Both the position numbers and the translations under genes were made by a program. Below are positions 7,168 to 16,405 of a stretch of DNA of 42,053 nucleotides, one piece after another (the first letter of the stretch is position 1; every line of letters begins with the position of its first letter). This stretch comes from Candidatus Cloacimonadota bacterium. GTDB taxonomy: Bacteria > Muiribacteriota > UBA6191. The stretch is from NCBI GenBank assembly GCA_002402105.1, contig NVVD01000001.1:447833-489885 (forward strand), read 5' to 3'. The notes below the pieces were generated by a model. The model was not told the DNA's origin. It ran no database searches and saw only the letters and a program-made list of their open reading frames with translations.

Positions 7168-8640
7168 TTAAGCCTTCAAAGATGCTCTTTGTTCATCAGT
7201 ATATGCAAAGTCTGTTTTATTTAGTGCATATCTATATGCATTAAGAGGTGTGATAGAGCCTTCATCTAATAAAACTTTAATAGTATCATCCATAGTTTGC
7301 ATACCCATTCGTGACCCCTGTCTAATGTATTCATTGATTTGGTAAGTCTTTTTTTCACGAATTAAGGCTGAAATAGCTAAACTTTTAAGCATAATTTCTT
7401 GGGGGGCAACTCGGCCTCCACCAACTTTTTTAATCAATTGTTGAGCAATAATACCCTTTAAGTTTTCAGCAAGAGCTGTTCTTACTTTGTCTTGGTCTTC
7501 TGATGGAAACATATTAATAATACGATCAATTGTTTTAGCAGCAGAGTTTGTGTGTAATGTACCAAATACTAAGTGACCTGTTTCGGCAGCTTCAATGGCT
7601 AACTCTGTTGTTTCTAAATCTCTTAACTCTCCTACTAGCATAATATCAGGGTCTTGTCTTAATGCAGATTTAAGAGCGTTTCCAAAACTTAAAGTATTGG
7701 TACGTAACTCTCTTTGCATAATTTTTGATTGCTTTGGTTGATGAACAAACTCAATAGGATCTTCAATGGTGATAATATGTTCTTGTCGGTTGGTATTGAT
7801 ATAATCAATCATGGCAGCAAGAGTAGTTGATTTACCAGAACCAGTTGGGCCAGTTACTAAAATTAGACCGTTGACCTCTTCGCAAAGTTTGACAAAAACA
7901 TCTTTATTTCTAAATTTTAAATCATCCATAGATAAAATAGAAGAGGGTAAAATACGAGCAACAACCATTACTCCTCTACGTTCTTCGGCTACATTTAATC
8001 TTAAACGACAAATACCTGGTATATCAAAAGCTTGGTCAACTTCTTTATTAACTTCAAAGATTCTTTTAGAGTCATCACTCAGTGTTTGATAAGCTAAAGA
8101 CATACAATTTTTGTCTGTTAAAACAGGCATTTCTTTCATGTGAGTCATTGTGCCAGAAATTCTAAAAATAGGATGAAAACCGACGGCTAAATGAATATCG
8201 GATGTACCTAGTTTATTTGCTTTTTTATATAGCTCATGAGCTGTAATAGGGTAAGTATTTTCAATAACTCTAACGATTTCAACTTTTACATATTCAAGAC
8301 AGTAATGACACTTTAAAGCTACATAAGGAATTTCTTGAAGGCAAAATTTACAATCTTTATTATCAGGTAAGTTGTCAGGCGCTTTAACTAGTGCTTCAAC
8401 TTCTTTTTTACGTTTGGTTTCTAAATCAGGTTTAAGATTAGGAAATTTTTTATCAGCAAAACCGATACACTTTTGGCCAAAGCCTTTTAAAGCTTTACCA
8501 AATTCACCATCTACTGTTTTTTGTAATAGTCTATAATCATCTAAAGACTCTTTGGTTAAAGTGCCTAAGATTTTTTGAATGATGGCAGACTTTTCTTTTG
8601 GTGTTGGTGCCTTTTCGATTTGCTCTTCAAAATTACTCAT
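7168..8640 (-). CDS. pilT: PilT-type twitching motility ATPase with N-terminal zinc ribbon
   Basis: The C-terminal 350 residues are a PilT/VirB11 ATPase that drives type IV pilus retraction: Walker A GPTGSGKST (264-272), Asp box TIEDPIEF (291-298), Walker B DPDIMLVGELRD (330-341) and His box near H363. At 490 residues it is about 140 longer than usual. The extra N-terminus has a helical region (1-90) and a zinc ribbon, C97-x2-C100 and C111-x2-C114, just before the N-terminal PilT domain. The start has a good AGGGGA site. No other pilus gene is in the window. The ribbon is plausibly a docking or regulatory element (inference). Confidence 0.92.
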   Translation of the reverse strand: MSNFEEQIEKAPTPKEKSAIIQKILGTLTKESLDDYRLLQKTVDGEFGKALKGFGQKCIGFADKKFPNLKPDLETKRKKEVEALVKAPDNLPDNKDCKFCLQEIPYVALKCHYCLEYVKVEIVRVIENTYPITAHELYKKANKLGTSDIHLAVGFHPIFRISGTMTHMKEMPVLTDKNCMSLAYQTLSDDSKRIFEVNKEVDQAFDIPGICRLRLNVAEERRGVMVVARILPSSILSMDDLKFRNKDVFVKLCEEVNGLILVTGPTGSGKSTTLAAMIDYINTNRQEHIITIEDPIEFVHQPKQSKIMQRELRTNTLSFGNALKSALRQDPDIMLVGELRDLETTELAIEAAETGHLVFGTLHTNSAAKTIDRIINMFPSEDQDKVRTALAENLKGIIAQQLIKKVGGGRVAPQEIMLKSLAISALIREKKTYQINEYIRQGSRMGMQTMDDTIKVLLDEGSITPLNAYRYALNKTDFAYTDEQRASLKA

Positions 8641-8724
8641 TTTATCCCCTAATTAAAGTAATGCTTTAGTATCTTATCGGTGAAAGGTTTGATACTTTAA
8701 GGGCTTTTTAAGCTTTTTGGTTTG

Positions 8725-10272
8725 TTAAATACTTCTTTCATATTCATCTAAAGACTTTTTCCAAACAGGGACTCCACAAAACCTTGGACCTTCTGGGCAA
8801 ATTGGTTTTGTTTTTGCCATAGACCTAACTTTACAAGGTGGAGCTAAAAACTGTCCAATGATTGGGTGTATTTTATAAACCTCTTTAGCTTCATCTACTG
8901 ATGCAAAAAAGATTTCTTCTTGAGCGTTATAACAAAGTCTCATTTCCATTTTATGTTTTAGGGCTAAAAGGTCTGAACTTTCGTAAAACCTAAGAGTTAG
9001 TGCATTTGGTAAGAGGTAGCTTCTATTTTCAAAACTCATACCAAGTTGCTTGGCTTTTTTATAAAAAGACCAGATGGTTTGCATATGATTTGTATATGTA
9101 TTTTTTAGGTCTTGATCTAATTCAAATAAAATTGGAGTGATATAGTCTGCTTCATCACTAACAACTGATTCTAAAAGAGGCCTTGATGCAGGGGTCATAC
9201 GATGTCTTTGATCTTGAGAGTCTGCTGCATGTGATAATTTTTTTTGAAAGGTATAATGAACATGCATTAAAGAGCGCATAGCTTTACTATGTAAATTAAT
9301 ATTCATGGTTTCTGATAAGATTTTATTTGTACTAGGGTTTAATAACCACTCTATAAGCTCTTTATCTGTATAATTTTTTTTAGAAATAGCAAAAACTTGT
9401 CTGATTGATCTAGCTAGGGTTTGTTCTCCGTTGATTTTGTAGTCAACAAGTTTAGAGTAAGCTCCATTTAAGTCTTTATCAAATTCTTGATTAAATAAAG
9501 ATGCGTCTGACTTTTGAAAACTTTGCATAAATTGATATTCAGGAGTGTCTTTTAAATCAAGTGGTTCTTGTAAAAACTCTTTGATGGTTGGGTCTAATTT
9601 TAAAACTTCATCCATCATCATTTGAATTACTAATTTTTGCTCGTTTGGTACATCAAAAGAGTTACAAAGCCGGTAATATCTCATTAATGTTAAAAATGAA
9701 ATTGTATGATGTAAATAAGCAGTTGTACCAAGAGGTAAAACATATCTAGCAATTTCTTGAGATTTCTTTTTTACATCTGTTTGGCATTGTTTAGAGCCCT
9801 TTCTTGATTTAAACCTCTTTAAATACTCTGTTTCAACTATTGGTGCGAGCTCTTTTTTTAGAGATTTATAAGCTTTAATTTGATATTCGTAGCATTCATC
9901 AAATACTTTTTGTTCATCTTCATTTAAGTTATCAGGATAATAAAGTTGGTCTTTTTTAACAGATACATATCTTTGAGAAACTTGTTCTGAATTATAAAAC
10001 GGGTGTGAGTGTAAAAAACTCCAAATAAAATTTCGGGAGACATTTTCTAAGGCAAATTGTAAATGAGTATGCTGAAAGGTAGTATGATGCCCAGCTTGAT
10101 AAATAGATTGTACTAAAGGTATAAACCTTGATGAATTTTCATCTTGTGAGACATCACTTGGTAATACAATGCCTTTTGATGAATAACATGTTCGAGCGCT
10201 AGAAGTGATATCTGCAAATGGTTGAGTATTAACATTTAGTAGTCGTACTTTTGGCTTTAAATGATTGCCCAT
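8725..10272 (-). CDS. thyX: Long FAD-dependent thymidylate synthase (ThyX)
   Basis: ThyX makes dTMP from dUMP using methylenetetrahydrofolate, NADPH and FAD. At 515 residues this protein is about twice the common length and contains two ThyX-like lobes. The first has the NVSR-F block and a motif NSEQVSQRY (94-102) preceded by HSH (88-90) where RHR is expected; QEIARYVLPLGTT follows at 172-184. The second has an intact RHR (356-358) in RHRMTPASRP but lacks the EQSQRY-like part. Long ThyX proteins are known in Chlamydia. The C-terminus carries C480, C492 and C499, a possible metal site. AAGGA precedes the ATG, and TATAAT occurs on the minus strand at 10305-10310. No thyA is in the window. Confidence 0.85.
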   Translation of the reverse strand: MGNHLKPKVRLLNVNTQPFADITSSARTCYSSKGIVLPSDVSQDENSSRFIPLVQSIYQAGHHTTFQHTHLQFALENVSRNFIWSFLHSHPFYNSEQVSQRYVSVKKDQLYYPDNLNEDEQKVFDECYEYQIKAYKSLKKELAPIVETEYLKRFKSRKGSKQCQTDVKKKSQEIARYVLPLGTTAYLHHTISFLTLMRYYRLCNSFDVPNEQKLVIQMMMDEVLKLDPTIKEFLQEPLDLKDTPEYQFMQSFQKSDASLFNQEFDKDLNGAYSKLVDYKINGEQTLARSIRQVFAISKKNYTDKELIEWLLNPSTNKILSETMNINLHSKAMRSLMHVHYTFQKKLSHAADSQDQRHRMTPASRPLLESVVSDEADYITPILFELDQDLKNTYTNHMQTIWSFYKKAKQLGMSFENRSYLLPNALTLRFYESSDLLALKHKMEMRLCYNAQEEIFFASVDEAKEVYKIHPIIGQFLAPPCKVRSMAKTKPICPEGPRFCGVPVWKKSLDEYERSI

Positions 10273-10423
10273 GAATTGTAATCCTTGTAAAAAGGGAAAG
10301 TTAAATTATATGTCTGTTATACGGAGTTTAAAAGTATCTTTAAATTTTAGGCTTATTTTATTGGTTATAAATTCAAAACAAGAAAAGAACTTGCACAAAG
10401 ACATAATACATTTTGTATGAGCC

Positions 10424-11440
10424 TCAATCAATTATGTTAAACACTTGTGAGTATTTATTTGCTATATTTGAGTAAGAACTAGCTTTAGGATTCATTTTAA
10501 GCGTCAATTTTATTAACTCTTTTACAGTGCTTTTATTTATGTCCATAGAATATTTATCAAATAATTCAGAATAGACCTTTTGAAAAATAGAATCTTGGCT
10601 TTTAAAAAAATAGGGCATTAATACTAAAAGACTTTTTGTATGACTCAACCCTAAATGCGGACCTAAAGCGTGAGATAAAATATGTATCGGCCATTCTACT
10701 TTACTTAAATCAATTAAACCTGAAAATAAAAAAGTAGAAAGATAAAATAGAGCTTTATTATCCTTATTATTCACAGCAGTTTTAAACTGTTCAAACCAAG
10801 CGTCTAAAATTTTTTGAAAAAATGGGTTTGTACCAGAAATAGATTGATATATTTCATAAAAGTGAGCAAAACAATCAAAGGACATCTCTAAATATAAATC
10901 ATCATTAATTGTATTTAAAACATTGGGGTCAATAAATGTTTTATCAGGAATTAAACTATCCCCAAAACAAGAAACTTTATAAGAGTTTTTTTGAAAAACA
11001 GCAGACTTAGAGACCCATGAAGACGATGAGTAATGACTAGGAAATAACCACAGCTTCTTTTTTTTAGAGGCCTTTTTAACTTTTGTAGACAGGCCATAAA
11101 TATAACTATCAAATTTATTTGAATCACTACAGCTCATAGATAGAACTTTACAAAAGTCCATTACATTGCCACTACCGACTCCAATAATTAATTGGTAGTC
11201 TTTTATTTTTTTGAACTGTTTAGTTATAAGTTCATAGCTTGGCTCTTGATTTATTTTTAAAAAATCAATTTGTTTGTTTTTAGAAAGTTCAATAAATCTT
11301 GCTAGATGATTTTCACGTAAAGCCCAGTTAGAATGTACTAAAAGTGTTTTTTTAGGAAGTTGAGAAAGTATCTTTTTTAAATGATTGTCTTTCAACCAAG
11401 AGTTTATATAAATATTAGAAAAAAAGCTAAAATCATACAT
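10424..11440 (-). CDS. Iron-containing alcohol dehydrogenase-like protein
   Basis: A 338-residue member of the group III (iron) alcohol dehydrogenase/glycerol dehydrogenase fold. The dinucleotide loop is diverged to IGVGSGNVMDFCK (86-98, usually GGGS...D-AK). The expected metal ligands remain: D189 and H193 (DCFAH), H257 within HILSHALG and H267 in LSHTK. The second domain is shorter than in typical 380-residue enzymes. The substrate is unknown. Some relatives in surface-polysaccharide loci act on phosphorylated sugars or phosphonates, but nothing nearby supports a choice. GGGGAG lies 13 bases before the ATG, farther than usual. It is divergent from the DUF2225 gene. Confidence 0.72.
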   Translation of the reverse strand: MYDFSFFSNIYINSWLKDNHLKKILSQLPKKTLLVHSNWALRENHLARFIELSKNKQIDFLKINQEPSYELITKQFKKIKDYQLIIGVGSGNVMDFCKVLSMSCSDSNKFDSYIYGLSTKVKKASKKKKLWLFPSHYSSSSWVSKSAVFQKNSYKVSCFGDSLIPDKTFIDPNVLNTINDDLYLEMSFDCFAHFYEIYQSISGTNPFFQKILDAWFEQFKTAVNNKDNKALFYLSTFLFSGLIDLSKVEWPIHILSHALGPHLGLSHTKSLLVLMPYFFKSQDSIFQKVYSELFDKYSMDINKSTVKELIKLTLKMNPKASSYSNIANKYSQVFNIID

Positions 11441-11475
11441 ATTTTAAAAAAAGCTCCCCTTTAAACAAGTGAACA

Positions 11476-11504
11476 TTGGTTAATAGAAAAACTTAGAGTA
11501 TAAT
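11476..11504 (+). promoter_or_regulatory. Sigma-70 promoter for the DUF2225 gene, probably leaderless
   Basis: TTGGTT (11476-11481), a 17-bp spacer and a perfect TATAAT (11499-11504). The ATG at 11512 lies 7 bases after the -10 box, about where transcription should start, and no ribosome-binding site is present. Confidence 0.65.
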
Positions 11505-11511
11505 ATTGACT

Positions 11512-12288
11512 ATGACAATGCAACAAACACAACAAATTTGGTTAAAAGAAGTAGAGTGTCCTCTTTGTTATGAAGAGTTTATGACAGAAAACATATGGCA
11601 AGGTAAAGTTGCTGTAGTTGAAGAGTACCCAGACCTTGGTAAAAAATACTCTGGTTTAAACCCTTTATATTACTCTGTTTGGGTTTGTCCAAATTGTTTA
11701 TATGCAGACCTTAGAGGCGATGACTTTGAATCAACAGGTAAGCTAAATGATGAAAGCTTTGAAAATGACTATAATATTTTAAAGTTAGTTAAAGGTAAGG
11801 TTGATTTTACTCAAGCTCGTACTTTTCCCGCTGCAATAGCTAGTTATAAGTTAGCAATTTTAACCGCAAAACATAAAAAAAAGTCTGTTGCAAAAATAGG
11901 GACATTTAATATGCGTTTAGCATGGTTATACCGTTCTTTAAAAAAAGAAAAACAAGAAGATAAATTTATAGCGTATGCTCTTAAATTTTACTTAGAAGCT
12001 TTTACTACAGAAGACGAGCCAGACTTTGGTAATATGAGTCAAGGTGGAATCACTTATTTACTTGGTGAGCTGTACAGACGAACAGGTGACTTAAGACAGG
12101 CTGTTAATTTTTTTCAAAAAGTTGTCAATGATAAAGCTTTAAATTCAGAGCCAAAATATATGAAAATGGCACGTTTAGGTTGGGAGTCTCTAAAAGACAA
12201 CCCAAAAGCTAACGAGCCAGATCCCGATGAAGAACAGTCTCCACCAGCAGAAGATAATGCAAGTTCTGATAAAGCATCATCAGAGTAG
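11512..12288 (+). CDS. DUF2225 family zinc-ribbon/TPR protein
   Basis: The N-terminus has two Cys pairs, C16-x2-C19 (ECPLC) and C59-x2-C62 (VCPNC), with the conserved PLYYSVWVCPNCLYAD context of DUF2225 proteins, which occur in spirochaetes and Firmicutes among others and have no established function. The middle is helical and TPR-like (about residues 85-225) and the last 30 residues are acidic and low-complexity. I chose the ATG at 11512 (258 residues); an in-frame TTG at 11506 would sit almost on the -10 box. The protein is likely cytoplasmic. It is followed 16 bp later by a coiled-coil gene, probably co-transcribed. Confidence 0.82.
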   Translation: MTMQQTQQIWLKEVECPLCYEEFMTENIWQGKVAVVEEYPDLGKKYSGLNPLYYSVWVCPNCLYADLRGDDFESTGKLNDESFENDYNILKLVKGKVDFTQARTFPAAIASYKLAILTAKHKKKSVAKIGTFNMRLAWLYRSLKKEKQEDKFIAYALKFYLEAFTTEDEPDFGNMSQGGITYLLGELYRRTGDLRQAVNFFQKVVNDKALNSEPKYMKMARLGWESLKDNPKANEPDPDEEQSPPAEDNASSDKASSE

Positions 12289-12304
12289 TTTTAAATGAGT
12301 TATT

Positions 12305-12685
12305 TTGTCTATTAAAGAGCGAAATATAAGAAGTAGATTCTTAGAATTAGAAAAAAGTATTCAATTTACTATTAAAGAAGCTCGCTCTTTTATGCAATTA
12401 TTAAAAGATTATGAAAGTAATTTAGTAGATATTCAAGATGAGCTATTATCTTTAAAGCCTTTAATTCAACAAAACCCAAATGACAATAACTCTATTGATA
12501 GAGTATATGAGTTAGTTGATGATTTAGAAAAACTAAGAAATCCAAAGTTTATTAAATTTATAACAAAAAAGTTAAGAGAAATTGAAACTTTAGATAAAAA
12601 GTTTAAGAGTAAATCAGATCAAGTTCAGATTGAACTATTCAACGAGCAAGCTAGTCACTTTATGGGATTTATGCACCTAAATTAA
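12305..12685 (+). CDS. Small coiled-coil protein of unknown function
   Basis: A 126-residue, highly charged, probably all-helical protein with heptad-like spacing in residues 10-55 and 85-110. There is no signal peptide, membrane segment or cysteine. The start is a TTG with a weak GAG 5 bases upstream; the first in-frame ATG is about 30 residues in, within the helix, so the TTG is the better choice. It is co-directional with, and 16 bp after, the DUF2225 gene and may work with it. Family unknown. Confidence 0.55.
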   Translation: MSIKERNIRSRFLELEKSIQFTIKEARSFMQLLKDYESNLVDIQDELLSLKPLIQQNPNDNNSIDRVYELVDDLEKLRNPKFIKFITKKLREIETLDKKFKSKSDQVQIELFNEQASHFMGFMHLN

Positions 12686-12825
12686 GAGTAAATTAGATTT
12701 TTTTTTTAAAGTTTAACAAGTTTCATTCATGCCATGAGCCTTTTGTCTTTTGGCAAAATCTAGCTAGTTAAGACATTTAAACTTCAAAACGATAAACAAT
12801 TCAAATAGATTGCAAAAGGTTTAAT

Positions 12826-14148
12826 ATGAAACTCGTTTATTATCTGACATTCTCTTCTTTACTTTGTTTAAATAGTTTATCTGCATCCATGCTCCAAAAT
12901 ATTGGAACAAATTACAATGATTATACAGATTTATATCAAAAAGCTATATTAGCTTATCAAGAAGAAGACTTTAATCAAGCCATTAATATATATGAAGGCA
13001 TCGTAGATTTAAAATTAGATAGCTCTGATACTTATTATAATTTGGGTTTAGCTTACGTTGAAAATAAACAAAAAGAAAAAGCAATAGAGGCTTTTTCTAA
13101 GGCAGTTTTATTTAATAATGATGACTATGAAGCTTCTTTACAACTTGCCATATCATATAAAAACAACCAAAATCCCAATCAAGCTATTTTAGCTTATAAA
13201 AATACATTAGATATTAATCCAGATTTATACGATGTGCATTATGACTTAGCTTTATTATTTGTTGAAGAAAACCAATCAGAAAATGCCCACTATCATTTTG
13301 ATCAAGCTGTAAATTTAAACTCAAAACTATATGAAGCATACAATGATTGGGGAATATTATTAGATAGTGAAGGAAAAACTAAAGAAGCTAGGGTTTGTTA
13401 TAAAATAGCTCATCAAATAAATCCAAAGTTTTTTTATGCAGTCTATAACTTAGGTTTATCTTATAAAGCAAAGAGTGACTACATAAATGCAAGAAAGTTT
13501 TATTTAAAAGCAAATCAAATTAAACCAGAGCATCAAGACTCCTTAATCAGTTTAGGTAATATTTATAATCATTTAAAAAAATATAGCAAATCAATAGAGG
13601 TATCTCAAAAGTTAATATCTCTTGATAAGCAAAATATTTATGGTCACTATAATTTATCAAATGCCTATTTTGGTTTAAAAAAATATGAATTGGCTAAGAG
13701 TAATTATGAAAAAATATTAACAATTTCAGATAGTATCCCTGAAATACATAATAATTTAGGCATTATTTACTTAGAGATGAAATTATTAGATCAAGCTTTA
13801 ACCCATTATTATAAAGCAATCTCACTTAGGCCACAGTACAACTCTGCATTAAGCAACTTGGGTTGGGTACTTTATTTAAAAAATGAAATTAAAAGTGCAA
13901 TTGAAGTAACTAAAAAGGCTCTTGATGTTGAGCCAAATGATGCTGTATCCAATTATAATTTAGGACTTTTTTTATTAGTAGATAATCAACCATTTCAAGC
14001 TAGAAAGTTTTATCAAGTAGCTCATGATGAGTCACCAAATGATCCATATGCTTTAGATGATTTAAAATTAGCCATGAAAAATTCTTCAGAAAAAGAAACT
14101 TTTAAAACTTTTATTTCAGAGTTTTTTGAAGAAGATATAAAAGACTAG
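12826..14148 (+). CDS. Exported TPR-repeat protein
   Basis: A signal peptide (residues 1-20, cleavage after SLSA likely) is followed by about eleven tetratricopeptide repeats covering roughly residues 38-415, with typical W/Y-x2-L/G and A-x3-Y/F-x4-P spacing. The protein is 440 residues and ends in an acidic tail. TPR proteins are scaffolds for protein complexes; this one should act in the periplasm. AAAAGG lies 6 bases before the ATG. It is 35 bp upstream of an MBOAT acyltransferase and an SGNH protein, so it may organise a surface-polymer acetylation complex (inference). Confidence 0.8.
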   Translation: MKLVYYLTFSSLLCLNSLSASMLQNIGTNYNDYTDLYQKAILAYQEEDFNQAINIYEGIVDLKLDSSDTYYNLGLAYVENKQKEKAIEAFSKAVLFNNDDYEASLQLAISYKNNQNPNQAILAYKNTLDINPDLYDVHYDLALLFVEENQSENAHYHFDQAVNLNSKLYEAYNDWGILLDSEGKTKEARVCYKIAHQINPKFFYAVYNLGLSYKAKSDYINARKFYLKANQIKPEHQDSLISLGNIYNHLKKYSKSIEVSQKLISLDKQNIYGHYNLSNAYFGLKKYELAKSNYEKILTISDSIPEIHNNLGIIYLEMKLLDQALTHYYKAISLRPQYNSALSNLGWVLYLKNEIKSAIEVTKKALDVEPNDAVSNYNLGLFLLVDNQPFQARKFYQVAHDESPNDPYALDDLKLAMKNSSEKETFKTFISEFFEEDIKD

Positions 14149-14183
14149 AATGGCATAATAAAATATTTTAAATTATAGATCTT

Positions 14184-15431
14184 ATGAGCTTTATATCAAT
14201 TCATTATTTTTTAGTTTTATCTTTAGTAGTCTCTTTATCAATTATAATTCCCAAAAAACTTTTACCTAAACTGATTTTAATTTTTAGTCTTTATTTTTAT
14301 GCTTGTTTTTCATTAAAATATTTAGCAGTATTATTTTATGTGATTATAATTACATGGCTTTTGAGTAAAAAAGCAAAATCTTGTCAAAAACCTTTTGCTA
14401 TTTTTTCAACGCTTGTTATTTTATCCCCTTTACTTTTTTTAAAACTATATATAAATCCGTGGGATAGTCATAGCTTTTTACCATTAGGTATTTCATTTTT
14501 TTCTCTTCAAGCTATATCTTATTTTTTTGATGTAAAAAAAGGCTTAATAAATCATCAAACTTTATTTTCTACGTCTTTATATTTATCCTTTTTTCCTCAG
14601 TTAGTTGTTGGGCCCATTGAGCGAGCTTCTGATTTGATTATCAAATTACAATCTTTACATTCTCCAAACTTTAAAAGAATAGTATTTAGTTTTTCCATGA
14701 TTTTAATAGCTATTTTTAAAAAACAAGTATTGGCAGAAAGAGCTTTATCCATCATTGATTTTCAGTCTTCTATTTTAATGGTTTTTTTATCGACAGTTTT
14801 ATTTGGTATATACATATATTTAGACTTTTCGGCTTATTGCCAAATAGCTAGAGCAAGTGCTTTATTGTTTGGTATTAAAATAACTCAAAACTTTAAACGA
14901 CCATATTTTGCCCTTAATTTAAAAGAGTTTTGGAAAAGGTGGCATATAAGCTTAAGAAACTTTTTTGTGGACTATATTTATATCCCTATGGGGGGAAATC
15001 GTTCAATACTAAGCTCATTTACTGTGTTTTTTTTATCATCTATTTGGCATGGAGTCTATTTGGGTTTTTTATTATGGGGTATGAGTCACTTTTTATTTTA
15101 TATTATTGAAAAACAAACAAGTATAAAGCAGGGTGTTTTATTTACTCAATTATTAGTCTTTTTTTCATGGTTTTTATTTTATAACCCTGACTTCTCTTAT
15201 TACTTTTATAAACTTGAGTTTAACTTTGACTTTAGTTTAGATTTATCACAGCTATTTATTTTACTAACTTTATTTTTATATTTTATTTGGGAATACTTAG
15301 AAGAGTTTTCTAAATATAGATTAAAACTATTAAGGTTTTCATATCATCCAACCTTTCAGGTTTTAGTTATTTTAGCTATTGTATTGTTAGGAAAATTTGA
15401 AAATACAGGTTTTTTATACTTTAGGTTTTAA
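14184..15431 (+). CDS. MBOAT family O-acyltransferase (AlgI/DltB type)
   Basis: A 415-residue polytopic membrane protein with the MBOAT hallmarks: GPIERA (143-148), LDFSAY (213-218), FWKRWHISL (249-257) and the probable catalytic His at 289 in SIWHG. AlgI and PatA-type proteins move acyl groups across the membrane for a periplasmic partner to attach to a polysaccharide or peptidoglycan. The stop codon overlaps the ATG of the SGNH gene by one base, a strong sign that the two work together. There is no ribosome-binding site at the start. The acceptor polymer cannot be told from the sequence. Confidence 0.88.
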   Translation: MSFISIHYFLVLSLVVSLSIIIPKKLLPKLILIFSLYFYACFSLKYLAVLFYVIIITWLLSKKAKSCQKPFAIFSTLVILSPLLFLKLYINPWDSHSFLPLGISFFSLQAISYFFDVKKGLINHQTLFSTSLYLSFFPQLVVGPIERASDLIIKLQSLHSPNFKRIVFSFSMILIAIFKKQVLAERALSIIDFQSSILMVFLSTVLFGIYIYLDFSAYCQIARASALLFGIKITQNFKRPYFALNLKEFWKRWHISLRNFFVDYIYIPMGGNRSILSSFTVFFLSSIWHGVYLGFLLWGMSHFLFYIIEKQTSIKQGVLFTQLLVFFSWFLFYNPDFSYYFYKLEFNFDFSLDLSQLFILLTLFLYFIWEYLEEFSKYRLKLLRFSYHPTFQVLVILAIVLLGKFENTGFLYFRF

Positions 15432-16405
15432 TGCTGAAAATAACATCTTATATAATAATTATAGTAGTAGTTTCTATTTTAATTTTGAGTGAATACCCTT
15501 TTATGATATATCAACAAAAAATGACTTTAGGGGATTTATATAAGTTATGCTATATCTTAAAATATAAAGAAAAAGAAATTAAGAACTTTTCTAACTTAAG
15601 GTCAGATAAAAGCCCTCAAATTTTATGTATTGGAGATAGCTTTTTTGCGAGTAGTTTTGGTCATCGTAACTATTCAAATTTATTAGAAAAATCAAGTTCT
15701 TTAGGGGTTATTTCTAATCTTAGTATACATAGTTATGATATTCAAAAAATGAAAAAATTATTAATTAAAAACCCTAAAATAAAGTTAGTAATTATAGAAA
15801 GTGTAGAAAGATATTTATACGGCAGGTTTCCCAATCCTTTAAAACTATCTTTGTTTAAATTAGACTCTTTTTTTAGAAAAAGGGAAAGTAAACTTGAGTA
15901 TTTATTTAAAACCCCTGTATTGAGTGAATTATTATTACCTATGATAAATAGTTTTAAATATAAAGCTTTTAAAGATTTTCCAAAAAGCTACTTATATTTT
16001 AGTGAAAAGACTCAAAAACTATATCTTCAATCTACTCTTTCAAAATCTTTTTTAGGGTCTTCTTTTTCTCAAAGAAATGATGTAGCTATAGATTTATTTG
16101 TAAATAATATGATTCATATTAAAAAGTTATTGGAAGCTAAAAATATAACTTTATTAATTATGATTATTCCTAATAAATCAACTACAGAGTTATTAGGCTT
16201 AAATTCTGTAAAAAAAAATCATATTGTAGAGATTCAAAAAAGATTACAAGCAAAAAAAATACTTTATCTTGATATTTTCTCTGCTTTTAAAAACAAAAAA
16301 GATCTATACTTTAAATCAGACACACATTGGAATAAAAAGGGTGTAAATATAGCAATAGAGGAAACAAATAAAAAGTTAAAACTACTTAAGTTTAGCGAGA
16401 AGTAA
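15431..16405 (+). CDS. AlgJ/AlgX-like SGNH O-acetyltransferase
   Basis: A 324-residue protein with an N-terminal membrane anchor (about residues 5-25) and a periplasmic SGNH-like domain. The nucleophile motif is IGDSF with S70, and the catalytic Asp-His pair is in SDTHW (D297, H299). This is the pattern of AlgJ/AlgX and related O-acetyltransferases that take an acyl group from an MBOAT partner. The start overlaps the MBOAT stop by one base (TAATG). The last 24 bp overlap, head to tail, the end of the O-methyltransferase gene on the other strand. Confidence 0.82.
   Translation: MLKITSYIIIIVVVSILILSEYPFMIYQQKMTLGDLYKLCYILKYKEKEIKNFSNLRSDKSPQILCIGDSFFASSFGHRNYSNLLEKSSSLGVISNLSIHSYDIQKMKKLLIKNPKIKLVIIESVERYLYGRFPNPLKLSLFKLDSFFRKRESKLEYLFKTPVLSELLLPMINSFKYKAFKDFPKSYLYFSEKTQKLYLQSTLSKSFLGSSFSQRNDVAIDLFVNNMIHIKKLLEAKNITLLIMIIPNKSTTELLGLNSVKKNHIVEIQKRLQAKKILYLDIFSAFKNKKDLYFKSDTHWNKKGVNIAIEETNKKLKLLKFSEK

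Noticed and set aside
7811-8089. Plus-strand open frame opposite pilT
   Set aside because: It is the antisense of the conserved ATPase core around Walker A; its sequence is fully explained by that gene.
12686-12825. Small RNA or tRNA in the gap before the TPR gene
   Set aside because: No cloverleaf or stable hairpin can be drawn; the only inverted pieces (TGCC/GGCA) are short and loosely spaced.
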